Positions 27,962 to 37,421 of a DNA stretch of 64,000 nt are shown here, in pieces (position 1 is the first letter of the stretch; the number at the start of each line of letters is the position of its first letter). The notes beneath the pieces were generated by a model. The model saw nothing but the letters and a program-made list of their open reading frames with translations. It ran no database searches and was not told where the DNA came from. The stretch is from a bacterium (lineage in GTDB: Bacteria > Joyebacterota > Joyebacteria > Joyebacterales > Joyebacteraceae), in contig JALGZD010000120.1 in NCBI GenBank assembly GCA_025782395.1, forward strand, positions 44,607 to 108,606, in the 5' to 3' direction. The translations under genes were made by a program, and so were the position numbers.

Positions 27962-28007
27962 AGCGGGAAATTGAAGGCCGCGAGTGCGGCCATGGGTTGT
28001 CCGTTCG

Positions 28008-28283
28008 ATGCGGATCATCAGACCTTCAAGTGGGAGACCCCTGGTTCTCACCAGAGCGCTGGTGATAGTCGTACGTGTGTACCAGCGCCTCGTATCTCCC
28101 CTGTTCCCCGCGAGCTGTCGCTACACCCCCACATGTTCGGAATACGCGGCGAAGGCACTCGTGTCGCACGGAATGGTACGTGGCACGTGGCTTGCCGTTC
28201 GGCGTGTACTGCGGTGCCACCCATGGGCGGACGGGGGTTTTGATCCCGTGCCGGGTGGACGGAATCGGTCCGCGCAGAGCTGA
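28008..28283 (+). CDS. yidD: membrane protein insertion efficiency factor YidD
   Basis: A 91-residue protein of the YidD family with the motifs RVYQRLVSPLFPASCRYTPT and CSEYAAKAL, then W-L-A-V-R-R-V-L-R-C-H-P and GGFDPVP. Two of the conserved cysteines and the CHP motif are present. It is encoded between rnpA and yidC, the standard place. I preferred the ATG at 28008; GTG at 27984 would add 8 residues and is possible. It is thought to assist YidC-dependent insertion at the inner membrane. Confidence 0.9.
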   Translation: MRIIRPSSGRPLVLTRALVIVVRVYQRLVSPLFPASCRYTPTCSEYAAKALVSHGMVRGTWLAVRRVLRCHPWADGGFDPVPGGRNRSAQS

Positions 28284-28316
28284 CGTTCATGACGGAACCT
28301 GATGCGGGAGGTATCA

Positions 28317-30131
28317 ATGGATCAGAAGCGCGCCCTTGTGGCGGTCGTCCTTATTTTTCTGGTGCTTTTCGGATACAACTTCTGGATCAGCCGGAAAGCC
28401 GAGGAGCAGGCACTGGAAACAGGGGTGATCCCGGCCGTTGAGAGCGTGGCCGGTGAGGTCGCAGAGAAGGCGGGGTCCGACGACACAAGCCTGGCGGAGA
28501 GTTTGCCGCCGGGGGCCAACGTCGCCTCAGGCGAGGCGGGGGCCGCAGCGGATCTGGTCGCGGGTGCGGACGCGCAGGAGACCCTGATCTCGGTCAAGTC
28601 GGAGCTCTGGGGAGCGACCTTGTCAACGAGGGGTGGAGCGCTTCTCTCGTGGGGACTCGCGGAACACAGGGGAACGGACGGGGAGGCTATTAATCTGGTT
28701 CCGGGGGGTTCCCTGGGGCTGGACGTTACCATCACTCACGGCGCGACGAGTGTGGACGTGAGCGAGTGGACGTTCGAATACAGTGGACCAATCGACATTG
28801 TTCTGTCGGATGGTCGTAGTACGACACTCGTATTCGAGGCGACGAACCCGGCGGGATTGCGCGTCACGAGGGAGTACGTGTTTCACTCAGACAGTTATCT
28901 GTTCACGGCGGGCGTCTCGGTGGAAGGACCGAGCGGGCCGGCTGCACAGCGAGACATGAGAATTGGGTGGCCCGGGATCGTGCCGACGGAGCGGAAGGAG
29001 GAGGATAGGTCTCTCTCGTCGGTTGCGATGATCGATGGGGAGGTGGATCGGGAGAACCTCGGGAAGCTCAAGAAGGAGAGCAAGAAGAAGACAGGCGAGA
29101 TAGCGTGGGCGACGGCGACGTCTCGCTACTTCATGGTTGCCATTGCGCCCATCGGCGCGACATTCCGCGAGATCGAGATGTTCGGGGACGGCGACGCGAG
29201 GACGGCCGGCTTTGAGGCGGTCATGGATCTGGGTTCCGGAGCGACGACGCGAACATTCACGGTCTACGCGGGACCTCAGGACTACCTGGGGATCTCCGAG
29301 CTGGGATTGGAGCTCGAGACGGCCGTCGATCTTGGATGGAAGCTGACACGGCCGCTGTCGGTCCTCACGCTCCGCGCACTCGTGTGGGCGCATGGCCTGA
29401 TCCCCAACTACGGGCTTGTCATCATTCTCTTCTCGGTTCTGACGAAGCTCATCTTCTACCGGCTCACACACAAGAGCTTCTCCGAGATGAAGCGGATGCA
29501 GGATCTCCAGCCGAAGCTCAAGGCGCTCCAGGAACAATACAAGAACGATAAGGAGGCGCTGGCGAAGGTCCAGATGGAGCTCTACAAGAAAGAGCATGTG
29601 AACCCGCTCGGGAGCTGTCTTCCGATGCTCCTTCAGATGCCGGTATTCATCGCGCTCTTCCAGGTGCTTCGTACCACGATCGAGCTAAGAGGTGCGCCGT
29701 TCGCCCTGTGGATTACGGACCTGTCGCAGCCCGACACGATCGCTGAGATTGCCGGATTCCCCATCCACGTTCTTCCGATTCTAATGGGACTGGGAATGCT
29801 CGTGCAGCAGCGCTTCACGTCCAAGGACCCACAGCAGGCGATGATGGGCAAGATGATGCCCATCATTTTCACAGCGCTTTTCTACAACTTCGCGTCGGGA
29901 TTGGTGATCTACTGGTTCATCAATACCGTTCTGAGCATCGTACAGCAGTACTACATCCACCGCGACCCCGATATGGCAACCGAGCAGCCGATCGCGGGCG
30001 AACACACATCGCAGCCGACATCCTCATCGACGTCAGTGCCCGATTTCTCCGGAAGCGACAAGACGGTGAACACGCCCACCACCCGAGGGGAAAACGGGGG
30101 GTTCAAGGGCAAGGGCCGAAAGAAGAGGTAG
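28317..30131 (+). CDS. yidC: membrane protein insertase YidC
   Basis: A 604-residue Oxa1/YidC insertase with the Gram-negative layout: N-terminal helix (residues 4-23), a large periplasmic beta-domain (about 80-335), and a C-terminal five-helix insertase core. The core contains LIPNYGLVIILFSVLTKLIF, the cytoplasmic coiled-coil hairpin (MKRMQDLQPKLKALQEQYK), and the segment NPLGSCLPMLLQMPVFIALF. The tail (SSTSVPDFSG to GRKKR) is hydrophilic and ends basic, which may contact ribosomes. ATG 28317 has GGGAGG five bases upstream. Confidence 0.97.
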   Translation: MDQKRALVAVVLIFLVLFGYNFWISRKAEEQALETGVIPAVESVAGEVAEKAGSDDTSLAESLPPGANVASGEAGAAADLVAGADAQETLISVKSELWGATLSTRGGALLSWGLAEHRGTDGEAINLVPGGSLGLDVTITHGATSVDVSEWTFEYSGPIDIVLSDGRSTTLVFEATNPAGLRVTREYVFHSDSYLFTAGVSVEGPSGPAAQRDMRIGWPGIVPTERKEEDRSLSSVAMIDGEVDRENLGKLKKESKKKTGEIAWATATSRYFMVAIAPIGATFREIEMFGDGDARTAGFEAVMDLGSGATTRTFTVYAGPQDYLGISELGLELETAVDLGWKLTRPLSVLTLRALVWAHGLIPNYGLVIILFSVLTKLIFYRLTHKSFSEMKRMQDLQPKLKALQEQYKNDKEALAKVQMELYKKEHVNPLGSCLPMLLQMPVFIALFQVLRTTIELRGAPFALWITDLSQPDTIAEIAGFPIHVLPILMGLGMLVQQRFTSKDPQQAMMGKMMPIIFTALFYNFASGLVIYWFINTVLSIVQQYYIHRDPDMATEQPIAGEHTSQPTSSSTSVPDFSGSDKTVNTPTTRGENGGFKGKGRKKR

Positions 30132-30170
30132 GTCGAGCGGAGGCGAGGCATCAGGGGAGGACTGCTAGGA

Positions 30171-30836
30171 ATGACTCGCGCAGTCGAGACTATGGGAAAG
30201 ACCGTCGCTGAAGCGACGATGACAGCACTGAAAGAACTCGGCATCTCGAGAGACGCCGCGGATATTGAGATCATTGCAGAACCACGACGCGGCTTTCTGG
30301 GCTTTCTGCCAGGCACGCCGGCGAAGGTTCGGGTCACACGGCAGATCTCGTCCCGCGACCGTGCGGAAGAGATCGTCCAAGACCTTCTGAGGTATATGCA
30401 CTTCAGTTGCCAGCTTCACGTTGTCGAGGAGAAGAGCGTGCTCGTCTTCAACATAGAGACGGCGGGTGCCGACGGGCTTCTGATCGGGAAGTCCGGGAAC
30501 ACGCTGAGTGCGCTCGAGTATATGGTGAACAGAATGCTCCAGCGAGAGAACTCCAGATCGAGAAAGGTCGTGCTCGACGTCAGCGGATACAAGAGCCGCC
30601 GCGATGACTTCCTCAGGTCGAAAGCGCTTTCACTCGCCGAGCAGGTCAAGTCGGCGGGGCAGCAGGTGACGATGGAACCGCTTGGGGCGGAAGATCGCAA
30701 GATAGTCCACGCCGCACTCCGAGATGACCCGCGCGTTGTGACGCGGAGCATCGGACACGGTGGCGTCAAGAGCATCATTGTGGCTCCCGCGACTGACAAG
30801 CCGGAAGGCCGTTCGCGCAGGAGGAGAAAGAGGTAG
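30171..30836 (+). CDS. jag: Jag/KhpB RNA-binding protein
   Basis: A 221-residue protein with three domains: Jag_N (residues 9-58, GKTVAEATMTALKELG and RRGFLGFLPGTPAKVRV), a KH domain (about 75-145, LLIGKSGNTLSALEYMVNR) and an R3H domain (about 150-210, containing RKIVH as the RxxxH motif). It ends in a basic tail RSRRRRKR. Jag (SpoIIIJ-associated, KhpB) is linked to YidC and cell-division control in other bacteria. The gene lies 39 bases after yidC in the normal order, with GGGGAGG before the start. Confidence 0.93.
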   Translation: MTRAVETMGKTVAEATMTALKELGISRDAADIEIIAEPRRGFLGFLPGTPAKVRVTRQISSRDRAEEIVQDLLRYMHFSCQLHVVEEKSVLVFNIETAGADGLLIGKSGNTLSALEYMVNRMLQRENSRSRKVVLDVSGYKSRRDDFLRSKALSLAEQVKSAGQQVTMEPLGAEDRKIVHAALRDDPRVVTRSIGHGGVKSIIVAPATDKPEGRSRRRRKR

Positions 30837-30879
30837 CCTGGACGATGTGTCGGGTCTGCGCTCTCGGGAGGAGCGTGTT

Positions 30880-32319
30880 GTGAGAGCTGCGCCCGGGGAT
30901 ACAATTGCTGCCATCGCCACTGCGCTTGGGCCAGGCGGGATCGCCGTCGTCCGGATAACGGGTGCCGGCGCCGTCGGGACCGCGGACAGAATCTTCAAGG
31001 GCACTCGCCGTCTTGCCGACGTGCCCTCTCACTCGGTGCACCATGGTCACATCGTTGATTCAACGGGTCGCGAGGTCGATGACATCCTCGCGACCGTCAT
31101 GTTGGCACCCAAGACGTATACGACCGAGGATGTTGTCGAGTTCGGTTGTCACGGCGGAGCGATGCCGGCGAAGCGAGTCCTGGAGGTTTGCCTTGAGGCC
31201 GGTGCGCGCATCGCTCGCAGAGGCGAGTTCACTGAGCGGGCGCTTCTGGGCGGCCGCATAGATCTTGTTCAGGCGGAAGCCGTCGCCGACATCGTCGCTG
31301 CAAAGACGCGGCGCGGACTCGAGTTGGCCCTGGGTCAACTCGAAGGAGCGTTGTCTCACCGTCTGAGGCAGTTGCGTGAAGAGCTGCTTGCTTTCCGGGC
31401 GGAAATCGAGTCGCTGATTGACTTCTCTGATGATGACATTGAGGGTTCGACCGTCTCGGCGATAATAGAGCTCGGACGCACGTGCTCTCGTTCAGTCGAT
31501 CTCCTTCTTTCAGACTGCGCCGTGGGCGCGGTGGTTCGGGACGGAGTGTCGGTTGCCATAGTCGGCCGCCCGAATGTCGGGAAGTCAAGTCTCCTCAACG
31601 CGTTCCTCAGGCGTGAGAGAGCGATCGTCACGGCGCTTCCAGGCACGACGCGAGACGCGATCGAGGAGACGGTTGATGTGGACGGGGTCCCTGTTTGCCT
31701 CATCGACACGGCCGGTTGGCGCAGCACGGCTGACCCGGCAGAAGCAGAGGGTGTTGCGCGGGCGAAGGCCGCCGCGGCGGGGGCCGATTTGGTGCTCCTG
31801 GTCCTGGACATCACATCGGGGGTTACGGAAGAGGATAGAGCGATAGCAGGAGAGCTTGATCACCGGAGAACGGTCGTTGTTCTCAACAAGTGCGATCTGG
31901 TTCCTCGTGTTTCGCTGAATCGCGGATTGGAGACGACGCTGGTCTTTGGTAGCGCCGGATCGGGTGAGGCGACGGATGTCAGTGGGTCGCAACGGAAGAG
32001 TGGAGTGGAGTCAGTGGCGGTATCGGCACTGACAGCTGAAGGGATCGGTGAGCTCCAGAGGGCCATATCGATGGCGATCCTTGAGGGAGCGGGGACGAGT
32101 GCGGCTCCCGTTGTGACGAACGTTCGCCATGTCGATGCGCTGAAGCGAGTCGCACTGGGGGTGGGTCGCGGGATTGCGCTTCTGGAAGAGGATCAGCCAC
32201 CGGAACTGGCGGCGATGGAAGTGTCTGAGGCGACAGCTGCGCTTGGGGAGATCACGGGCGAGACAACGCCGGAGGATGTGCTGCGACACATATTTGAGCG
32301 ATTCTGCGTTGGAAAGTAG
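30880..32319 (+). CDS. mnmE: tRNA modification GTPase MnmE
   Basis: A 479-residue GTPase that with MnmG forms the 5-carboxymethylaminomethyl group at wobble uridines of tRNA. The N-terminal folate-binding domain begins DTIAAIATALGPGGIAVVRI. The G domain has Walker A GRPNVGKSSLLNAF (near 226), the GTTRD switch I, DTAGW and NKCD. The C-terminal CVGK motif with the essential Cys is intact. I chose the GTG at 30880 with GGGAGGAG seven bases upstream, since earlier starts lie inside jag. A helical insertion of weak conservation lies near 370-400. Confidence 0.95.
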   Translation: MRAAPGDTIAAIATALGPGGIAVVRITGAGAVGTADRIFKGTRRLADVPSHSVHHGHIVDSTGREVDDILATVMLAPKTYTTEDVVEFGCHGGAMPAKRVLEVCLEAGARIARRGEFTERALLGGRIDLVQAEAVADIVAAKTRRGLELALGQLEGALSHRLRQLREELLAFRAEIESLIDFSDDDIEGSTVSAIIELGRTCSRSVDLLLSDCAVGAVVRDGVSVAIVGRPNVGKSSLLNAFLRRERAIVTALPGTTRDAIEETVDVDGVPVCLIDTAGWRSTADPAEAEGVARAKAAAAGADLVLLVLDITSGVTEEDRAIAGELDHRRTVVVLNKCDLVPRVSLNRGLETTLVFGSAGSGEATDVSGSQRKSGVESVAVSALTAEGIGELQRAISMAILEGAGTSAAPVVTNVRHVDALKRVALGVGRGIALLEEDQPPELAAMEVSEATAALGEITGETTPEDVLRHIFERFCVGK

Positions 32320-32328
32320 GAGCGGTGA

Positions 32329-34248
32329 GTGAAGCAACGTGACTTCGACATAATCGTTGTGGGGGCGGGCCACGCGGCTTGCGAGGCGGCGCTGGCGTCG
32401 GCGCGTCTTGGCAGGCGTGTGCTCGTAGTTACGATCTCCCTCAGACACGTTGGTGAAATGCCATGCAACCCGGCGATTGGGGGCCTCGCTAAAGGGCAGC
32501 TGGTGCGTGAAATAGATGCACTTGGGGGCGAGATGGGGTTGGCGGCAGACGCGGCGGGCCTGCAGTTCCGGATGCTGAATACGGGCAAAGGTCCTGCGGT
32601 AAGGTCACCGCGAGCTCAGTGCGACAAGGAGAACTACCGGCAGTATATGCTGTCGGCGCTCAGGCAGGAGCCTCTGATCACTCTGATTGAGGACCGGGTT
32701 GAGCGGATCCTGGTTGTGGGGCGCACTGTTAAGGGTGTGGAGTTGACACACAGGCGAACGGCTGGAGCCCCTGCGGTTATCCTGACAGCAGGGACATTCC
32801 TGTGTGGGCGCTTGTTTGTGGGCGACCGGACGTGGCGGGGCGGCAGAACGGGCGAACCTGCAGCGAGGAGTCTGAGTAAGAGTCTGTTGCAGCTCGGTCT
32901 GCGGATGGGCCGGCTGAAGACAGGAACTCCTGCGCGGATTGCGGCTGCGAGCATAGACTGGGGAGAGATTGAGCGACAGGACGGAGATCGGGAGCCGGAG
33001 GCGTTCTCATTCAGAACGGGATGTCTCGAGGTGAAGCAGCTGCCCTGTCATGTGACGCATACGAACAGGCACAGTCATGAGATTCTGCGGGGGGCGTTGA
33101 AGAGATCGCCGCTGTTCAGCGGGGAGATCAGCGGCATTGGGCCGCGGTACTGCCCGTCGATCGAAGACAAGGTCGTGCGGTTCCCTGAGCGGGAGAGCCA
33201 CCGGATACTGCTGGAGCCGGAGACGCGGCGAGCAGATGTGATCTATCTGAACGGGCTGTCATCAAGCATGCCCGTCGACGTCCAGGTCGATGTGATCCAG
33301 AGCATGAAGGGAATGTCGCGCGCTGAGATGCTGAGGCCAGGGTACGCGGTGGAGTATGATTACGTCGACCCGCGAGAGCTCAAGGCGACGCTGGAGACGA
33401 AGGAGATCCGAGGGCTTTATCTTGCCGGGCAGGTGAACGGTACCTCTGGGTACGAAGAGGCGGCCGCGCAGGGTCTCATGGCGGGGATCAACGCGGCGCG
33501 CCAGGAACTTGATCTGGAACCCGTGGTGCTTAGGCGCTCGGAAGCGTACATAGGAGTGCTGGTGGACGATCTCGTGACCAAGGGAGCTGATGAACCATAC
33601 AGAATGTTCACGAGCAGGGCGGAACATCGGCTTCTCCTTCGGCACGACAACGCGGACATACGTCTGATGCCGATAGGGAAACGCGTGGGTCTCGTGAGCG
33701 AGGCGGTGGCGGCGCGGGCGGAAGCGAAACGTGAGGGGTCGGGAGCGGAAGTCGCGCGGTTGCGGAGGATGGCACTGTCGCCGGAGAGGGCGAACCCGGT
33801 GCTGCGTGCTCGTGGAAGCAGTGAGATCGCTGAGTCGCAGAGCGCGGCGCAACTGCTGGCGCGTCCGGAGCTATCATTGGACGACATCTATCTCATGTCT
33901 GGGACTCAAGAGGATGTAGGACGGGACGTGGCGCGCGAGGTTGAGATCCAGGTGAAATACAGAGGGTACGTTGAGCGAGCACAGCAGCAGATAGAGAGGC
34001 AGCGGTCGGTGGAGAGCAGGAAGCTGCCTGACGATCTCGACTATGGGGCGGTGCGGGGGCTGTCGACGGAGGCGAGCCAGAAGCTGGCGCACGTGATGCC
34101 GGCGACGATGGGACAGGCAGCGCGTGTACCGGGAGTGAGTCCTGCAGATATTGGAGTTCTGATGATACACCTGAAGGTGCGCGGAGGTCGAAACGGCAAG
34201 CGGGACGGGCGCGAAGATGGGTGTTGGGCTTCCCAGGGCAGGGATTGA
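32329..34248 (+). CDS. mnmG: tRNA uridine modification enzyme MnmG (GidA)
   Basis: A 639-residue FAD- and NADH-dependent partner of MnmE. The FAD-binding motif is at the N-terminus ([17 protein letters not shown], the GxGxxG pattern), followed by [22 protein letters not shown] and a second nucleotide-binding region near [21 protein letters not shown]. The C-terminal helical domain ends with [17 protein letters not shown], the region that contacts MnmE. GTG start at 32329 with TAGGAG upstream, 9 bases after mnmE. The last 32 bases overlap rsmG. Confidence 0.96.
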   Translation: MKQRDFDIIVVGAGHAACEAALASARLGRRVLVVTISLRHVGEMPCNPAIGGLAKGQLVREIDALGGEMGLAADAAGLQFRMLNTGKGPAVRSPRAQCDKENYRQYMLSALRQEPLITLIEDRVERILVVGRTVKGVELTHRRTAGAPAVILTAGTFLCGRLFVGDRTWRGGRTGEPAARSLSKSLLQLGLRMGRLKTGTPARIAAASIDWGEIERQDGDREPEAFSFRTGCLEVKQLPCHVTHTNRHSHEILRGALKRSPLFSGEISGIGPRYCPSIEDKVVRFPERESHRILLEPETRRADVIYLNGLSSSMPVDVQVDVIQSMKGMSRAEMLRPGYAVEYDYVDPRELKATLETKEIRGLYLAGQVNGTSGYEEAAAQGLMAGINAARQELDLEPVVLRRSEAYIGVLVDDLVTKGADEPYRMFTSRAEHRLLLRHDNADIRLMPIGKRVGLVSEAVAARAEAKREGSGAEVARLRRMALSPERANPVLRARGSSEIAESQSAAQLLARPELSLDDIYLMSGTQEDVGRDVAREVEIQVKYRGYVERAQQQIERQRSVESRKLPDDLDYGAVRGLSTEASQKLAHVMPATMGQAARVPGVSPADIGVLMIHLKVRGGRNGKRDGREDGCWASQGRD

Positions 34249-34879
34249 GCAGGTCGCGGGGCCGCTGACAGCCGACCAGGTGAAGCGGCTGTCGCTGTAT
34301 GCGGACAAGCTGGCAGCGGATGCAGAGCGCATGAGCCTGATCTCGCGTCATGAGCTGCCTAACCTTGGTCGACATATCCTGGATTCGGCAGCGCTTCTGG
34401 CGTTTCGGGATCTGTCGAGTGAGGAAGTTGCGGATCTGGGTACCGGAGGGGGTCTGCCGGGAGTGGTGCTGTCGATCCTGAGACCAAAGGTGAAGGTGGC
34501 GCTGATCGACTCGCGGAGAAGCAGGGTCGTTTTTCTGAAGAGCGTGCAGCGGCTGTTGGGACTCGAGAACATAGAGGTCGTACACGCGCGACTGGAGGAA
34601 CTGGCGGGTGTGAGGAGTTTCCCGCTGGCTGTGGCAAGAGCACTCGGAAGGCTGGACCGGGTTCTTGAAATGAGCCTGGGTGTGGTGGAGGCCGGAGGGA
34701 GTCTCGTTCTCTACAAGGGGCCGAGGTGGTCTGAGGAAGCCGAGGAAGCAGGTGCGATAGCGGAGCGTGGGGGGGCTTGGATAGAGCGGGTGGAGGGAGT
34801 GGAGCTGCCTGGGGCTGATCGCACCACGACGTTTGTAGAGTTTCGCGTGGGTGGTGTTTCACGTGAAACAGATTCATAG
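34217..34879 (+). CDS. rsmG: 16S rRNA (guanine527-N7)-methyltransferase RsmG
   Basis: A 220-residue methyltransferase with the family segments [19 protein letters not shown] and the AdoMet-binding motif [17 protein letters not shown] (near residue 74), followed by [13 protein letters not shown] and [13 protein letters not shown]. It methylates G527 of 16S rRNA. The start overlaps mnmG. Its final codons ([10 protein letters not shown]) contain a perfect parS site at 34855-34870, so the coding sequence is also a partition site. Confidence 0.93.
   Translation: MGVGLPRAGIEQVAGPLTADQVKRLSLYADKLAADAERMSLISRHELPNLGRHILDSAALLAFRDLSSEEVADLGTGGGLPGVVLSILRPKVKVALIDSRRSRVVFLKSVQRLLGLENIEVVHARLEELAGVRSFPLAVARALGRLDRVLEMSLGVVEAGGSLVLYKGPRWSEEAEEAGAIAERGGAWIERVEGVELPGADRTTTFVEFRVGGVSRETDS
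34855..34870. promoter_or_regulatory. parS: parS centromere site 1
   Basis: TGTTTCACGTGAAACA, an exact match to the 16-bp parS consensus recognised by chromosomal ParB. It lies inside the 3' end of rsmG and about 240 bases upstream of parA. Confidence 0.95.
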
Positions 34880-34900
34880 ATGGTAGGCGAGCCGCACGGC

Positions 34901-34928
34901 AACCAATGTTTCACGTGAAACATTGGTT
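34901..34928. promoter_or_regulatory. parS: parS centromere site 2 in a 28-bp palindrome
   Basis: The 16-bp parS core TGTTTCACGTGAAACA sits at 34907-34922 and is extended on both sides by AACCAA/TTGGTT, giving a perfect 28-bp palindrome. It is 36 bases from site 1 and upstream of parA. Confidence 0.95.
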
Positions 34929-34979
34929 CAGCGTTTCCCCTCCGCGCCCTCACCCGACGATGTCTCCCGCTCAGAAACC

Positions 34980-34988
34980 TGTGGATAA
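34980..34988 (-). promoter_or_regulatory. DnaA box upstream of parA
   Basis: Exact TTATCCACA on the minus strand. A near match CTATCCACA lies at 35091-35099, next to the parA start. This may place parAB under DnaA control; inferred. Confidence 0.5.
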
Positions 34989-35111
34989 CTCGAGTTATTC
35001 CCACCTTTTCTCTTGACAGTCCCCAGTCCGTCTGGTTGATTCAGGCATCTTACCAGCCTGCGCCAGACAGCGCGGGTGGATGCCATACAGCTATCCACAT
35101 TCGGGAGGCAC

Positions 35112-35912
35112 ATGGCCCGCGTAATCGCCATCGCGAACCAGAAGGGCGGCGTCGGCAAGACCACCACCGCCGTGAATGTGTCCGCCTGCCTGGCTGTGGC
35201 AGAGCGAAAGACCCTCCTCATTGACATTGATCCGCAGGCGAATGCCACGAGTGGGCTTGGGATCGAGAAGAACGGCATCACGTCGAGCATCTACGAAGTA
35301 CTCATCAGCGACGCGAGTATCAGGGACGCTGTCATTCCAGCGCCCGACCTCCCATTCCTTCATGTTGTCCCGTCGAATCAGCGCCTTATCGGAGCTGAAG
35401 TAGAGCTTGTCAATGTGATGGCGAGAGAGACGCGGCTCCAGCGAGCCATCGCGGATGTGGTTGCCGACTATGAGTACATATTCATAGATTGCCCCCCCTC
35501 ACTCGGCCTTCTTACGGTCAACACATTAACCGCGGCTGATACGGTTATTGTGCCTATCCAGTGCGAGTACTACGCCCTGGAGGGGCTCGGGCAGCTTCTC
35601 AACACGATCCGGCTTGTTCAGCGCAATCTGAACACGAGCCTCCGGATTGAAGGCATTCTCCTGACGATGTATGATGGACGACTGAACCTCGCGCGGCAAG
35701 TTGCGGACGAGGCGCGTCGATATTTCGGCGATCGCGTCTACGAAGCGATGATTCCGCGGAACGTAAGACTGGGAGAGGCGCCCAGCTTTGGTCAACCGAT
35801 AGTACTTTACGACATACTCTCAGCGGGTGCGCAGGCGTATATCGCCCTGACCAAGGAAATCATGGATTTAAGCAAGTCCGTTGAGCCGGTGCCGGTGACC
35901 GGCGAGGGGTAG
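35112..35912 (+). CDS. parA: chromosome partitioning ATPase ParA (Soj)
   Basis: A 266-residue Walker-type ATPase. The deviant Walker A NQKGGVGKTTTAVN begins at residue 8, followed by DIDPQANATSGLG and the Walker B segment YIFIDCPPSLGLL. It moves ParB-parS complexes on nucleoid DNA. ATG 35112 (MARVIAIANQKGG) is preceded by GGGAGG; a start at 35076 would add 12 residues that do not belong to the family. parB follows after 44 bases. Confidence 0.97.
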   Translation: MARVIAIANQKGGVGKTTTAVNVSACLAVAERKTLLIDIDPQANATSGLGIEKNGITSSIYEVLISDASIRDAVIPAPDLPFLHVVPSNQRLIGAEVELVNVMARETRLQRAIADVVADYEYIFIDCPPSLGLLTVNTLTAADTVIVPIQCEYYALEGLGQLLNTIRLVQRNLNTSLRIEGILLTMYDGRLNLARQVADEARRYFGDRVYEAMIPRNVRLGEAPSFGQPIVLYDILSAGAQAYIALTKEIMDLSKSVEPVPVTGEG

Positions 35913-35956
35913 CTGGCCGCGATTAGGAATGCGACAGGATGGAGGAGGCGCTGAGA

Positions 35957-36820
35957 ATGACAAACAGGACGGCGCTGGGGAGGGGACTGGAAGCACTGAT
36001 CCCCGAAGCCCCAATGACCTCTGGTGAGCGTGGAGAGGTGGCGGTGGAGCTGATTGACGCGAATCCGGAGCAGCCACGAAGCCACTTTGACGAGAGGGGG
36101 CTCGCGGAGCTCTCATCGTCTCTGAAGCGGCACGGCGTACTGCAGCCGATTCTGGTGACAGCGCTGCCGGATGGACGCTACCGTCTGGTGGCCGGCGAGC
36201 GGCGTCTGAGAGCGGCACGGATGGCGGGTCTCGAGATGATGCCTGCGGTGGTGCGCGATGTGGATGAGAACACGGGCCTCGAGCTCGCCCTTGTCGAGAA
36301 TCTGCAGCGCGAAGATCTTGACCCGATGGATGAAGCCAGGGCGTTTGAGGCGCTGATGGAGGTGGGCAACCTCGCGCAGGGCGATGTGGCGGAGCGTGTC
36401 GGGAAGGACAGAAGCACTGTGGCGAACGCGCTACGGTTGCTCGATCTGCCGCTGGAGATCCAGGAAATGATCTCCGAGGGAACACTGAGTGCCGGACACG
36501 GCCGCGCGATCCTGACGCTGTCGACGGGAGAAGAGCGACGGGGCCTGGCGGAGCGTGTTGTCCAACGCGGGCTGTCGGTGCGGGAGACGGAGGTGCTGGC
36601 GCGGGGGCCGCGACCGCGGCGGAGGACCGTACGCGCGCGGAGGACTGCCGATCCAGTGCTGAAAGACTATGAAGAGCGTTTGCAGAGGGCACTTGGAACG
36701 AACGTACGCGTGGAACGGATCGGGCACGAGGGGAGTATCAGAATTGAGTACTACTCGGGCGAGGAGCTCGAGAGGCTGATAGAGCTGCTTCTCTCGATCG
36801 AGCGGAGAGGAGAAACGTAG
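35957..36820 (+). CDS. parB: chromosome partitioning protein ParB (Spo0J)
   Basis: A 287-residue CTP-dependent DNA clamp that loads at parS. The N-terminal RTALGRGLEALIP motif, the CTP-binding segment with RLVAGERRLRAARMAG, ALVENLQREDLDP, and the helix-turn-helix (VAERVGKDRSTVANALRLLDLP) are all present. The C-terminal dimerisation domain is in the last 50 residues. I chose ATG 35957 with GGAGG eight bases upstream; ATG 35939 would add 6 residues. Confidence 0.96.
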   Translation: MTNRTALGRGLEALIPEAPMTSGERGEVAVELIDANPEQPRSHFDERGLAELSSSLKRHGVLQPILVTALPDGRYRLVAGERRLRAARMAGLEMMPAVVRDVDENTGLELALVENLQREDLDPMDEARAFEALMEVGNLAQGDVAERVGKDRSTVANALRLLDLPLEIQEMISEGTLSAGHGRAILTLSTGEERRGLAERVVQRGLSVRETEVLARGPRPRRRTVRARRTADPVLKDYEERLQRALGTNVRVERIGHEGSIRIEYYSGEELERLIELLLSIERRGET

Positions 36821-36860
36821 CGGGAATGTGACGGGGACAGAGACGCTGGCGGGTTATCTG

Positions 36861-36889
36861 TTGACTGGCAAATATGTGTTTGGTAGCGT
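36861..36889 (+). promoter_or_regulatory. possible promoter before the bactofilin gene
   Basis: TTGACT (36861-36866), 17-base spacer and TAGCGT (36884-36889), 76 bases before the start. The -10 is weak (three of six). Confidence 0.3.
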
Positions 36890-36964
36890 CTTAGCTTCGC
36901 GTACCAGCGGATGCAAATGGGGGTCCGACGCGGCCGGCCTCGGACCGATGCGCGGGAGGTTGTG

Positions 36965-37399
36965 ATGTTCACCAAGGAAGGTGAGAAGAACGTGGACACC
37001 GTGAACACGACCATCGGAGCGGGAACAGTCCTGACAGGTGATGTGAGAGTTGAAGGCAGCATTCGGGTGGACGGAGAGTTCGAAGGAAAGGTCGAGGCGA
37101 CAGACACGCTGATCGTTGGCGAGAGCGGTAGGGTCGAGGGCAACGCGACCGTCGCCAATGCCATGATCGGCGGGCGCATGTTCGGCAACGTCTTCGCTTC
37201 GGGCAAGATCGAACTGCAGCGGGGGTCACAACTTCTCGGCGATATCGAGACGCGAGGTCTTGTGATAGAAGACGGCGTCGTGTTCCAGGGCAATTGCCAC
37301 ATGGGCGAGGTGGCTGATGGTCCGGTACGTCGTCGGGACGAGATCAGGAGCGGGTTCGACATCGGGGACGAGCTTGAGGAAGACGACTCCGACGTCTAG
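36965..37399 (+). CDS. bactofilin family cytoskeletal protein
   Basis: A 144-residue bactofilin, a protein that forms nucleotide-independent filaments near the membrane. The central right-handed beta-helix (about residues 15-115) shows the repeat pattern G-x-x-x-x-G-D-(VI): TVLTGDVRVEGSIRVDGEFEG, VEGNATVANAMIGGRMFGNVFASGKIELQ (each in part). Tails are charged and disordered; the C-terminus is acidic (ELEEDDSDV). ATG 36965 has GGGAGG upstream. Bactofilins next to parAB are known from Myxococcus and others, where they organise ParABS. A 23-base duplication starts at the end of this gene. Confidence 0.9.
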   Translation: MFTKEGEKNVDTVNTTIGAGTVLTGDVRVEGSIRVDGEFEGKVEATDTLIVGESGRVEGNATVANAMIGGRMFGNVFASGKIELQRGSQLLGDIETRGLVIEDGVVFQGNCHMGEVADGPVRRRDEIRSGFDIGDELEEDDSDV

Positions 37400-37421
37400 A
37401 GGAAGACAACTCCGACGTCTA
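37376..37421 (+). repeat. tandem 23-bp duplication at the bactofilin stop codon
   Basis: Two adjacent copies of GAGGAAGACRACTCCGACGT followed by CTA (37376-37398 and 37399-37421; one mismatch at R). The stop TAG lies at the junction of the two copies. Directly after it come two imperfect 17-20-base repeats ending in CGTGCGAG (to about 37459). Confidence 0.85.

Noticed and set aside
27984..28007. GTG start for yidD at 27984
   Set aside because: Possible, but it adds residues not found in YidD; the ATG at 28008 is preferred. Neither has a strong ribosome-binding site.
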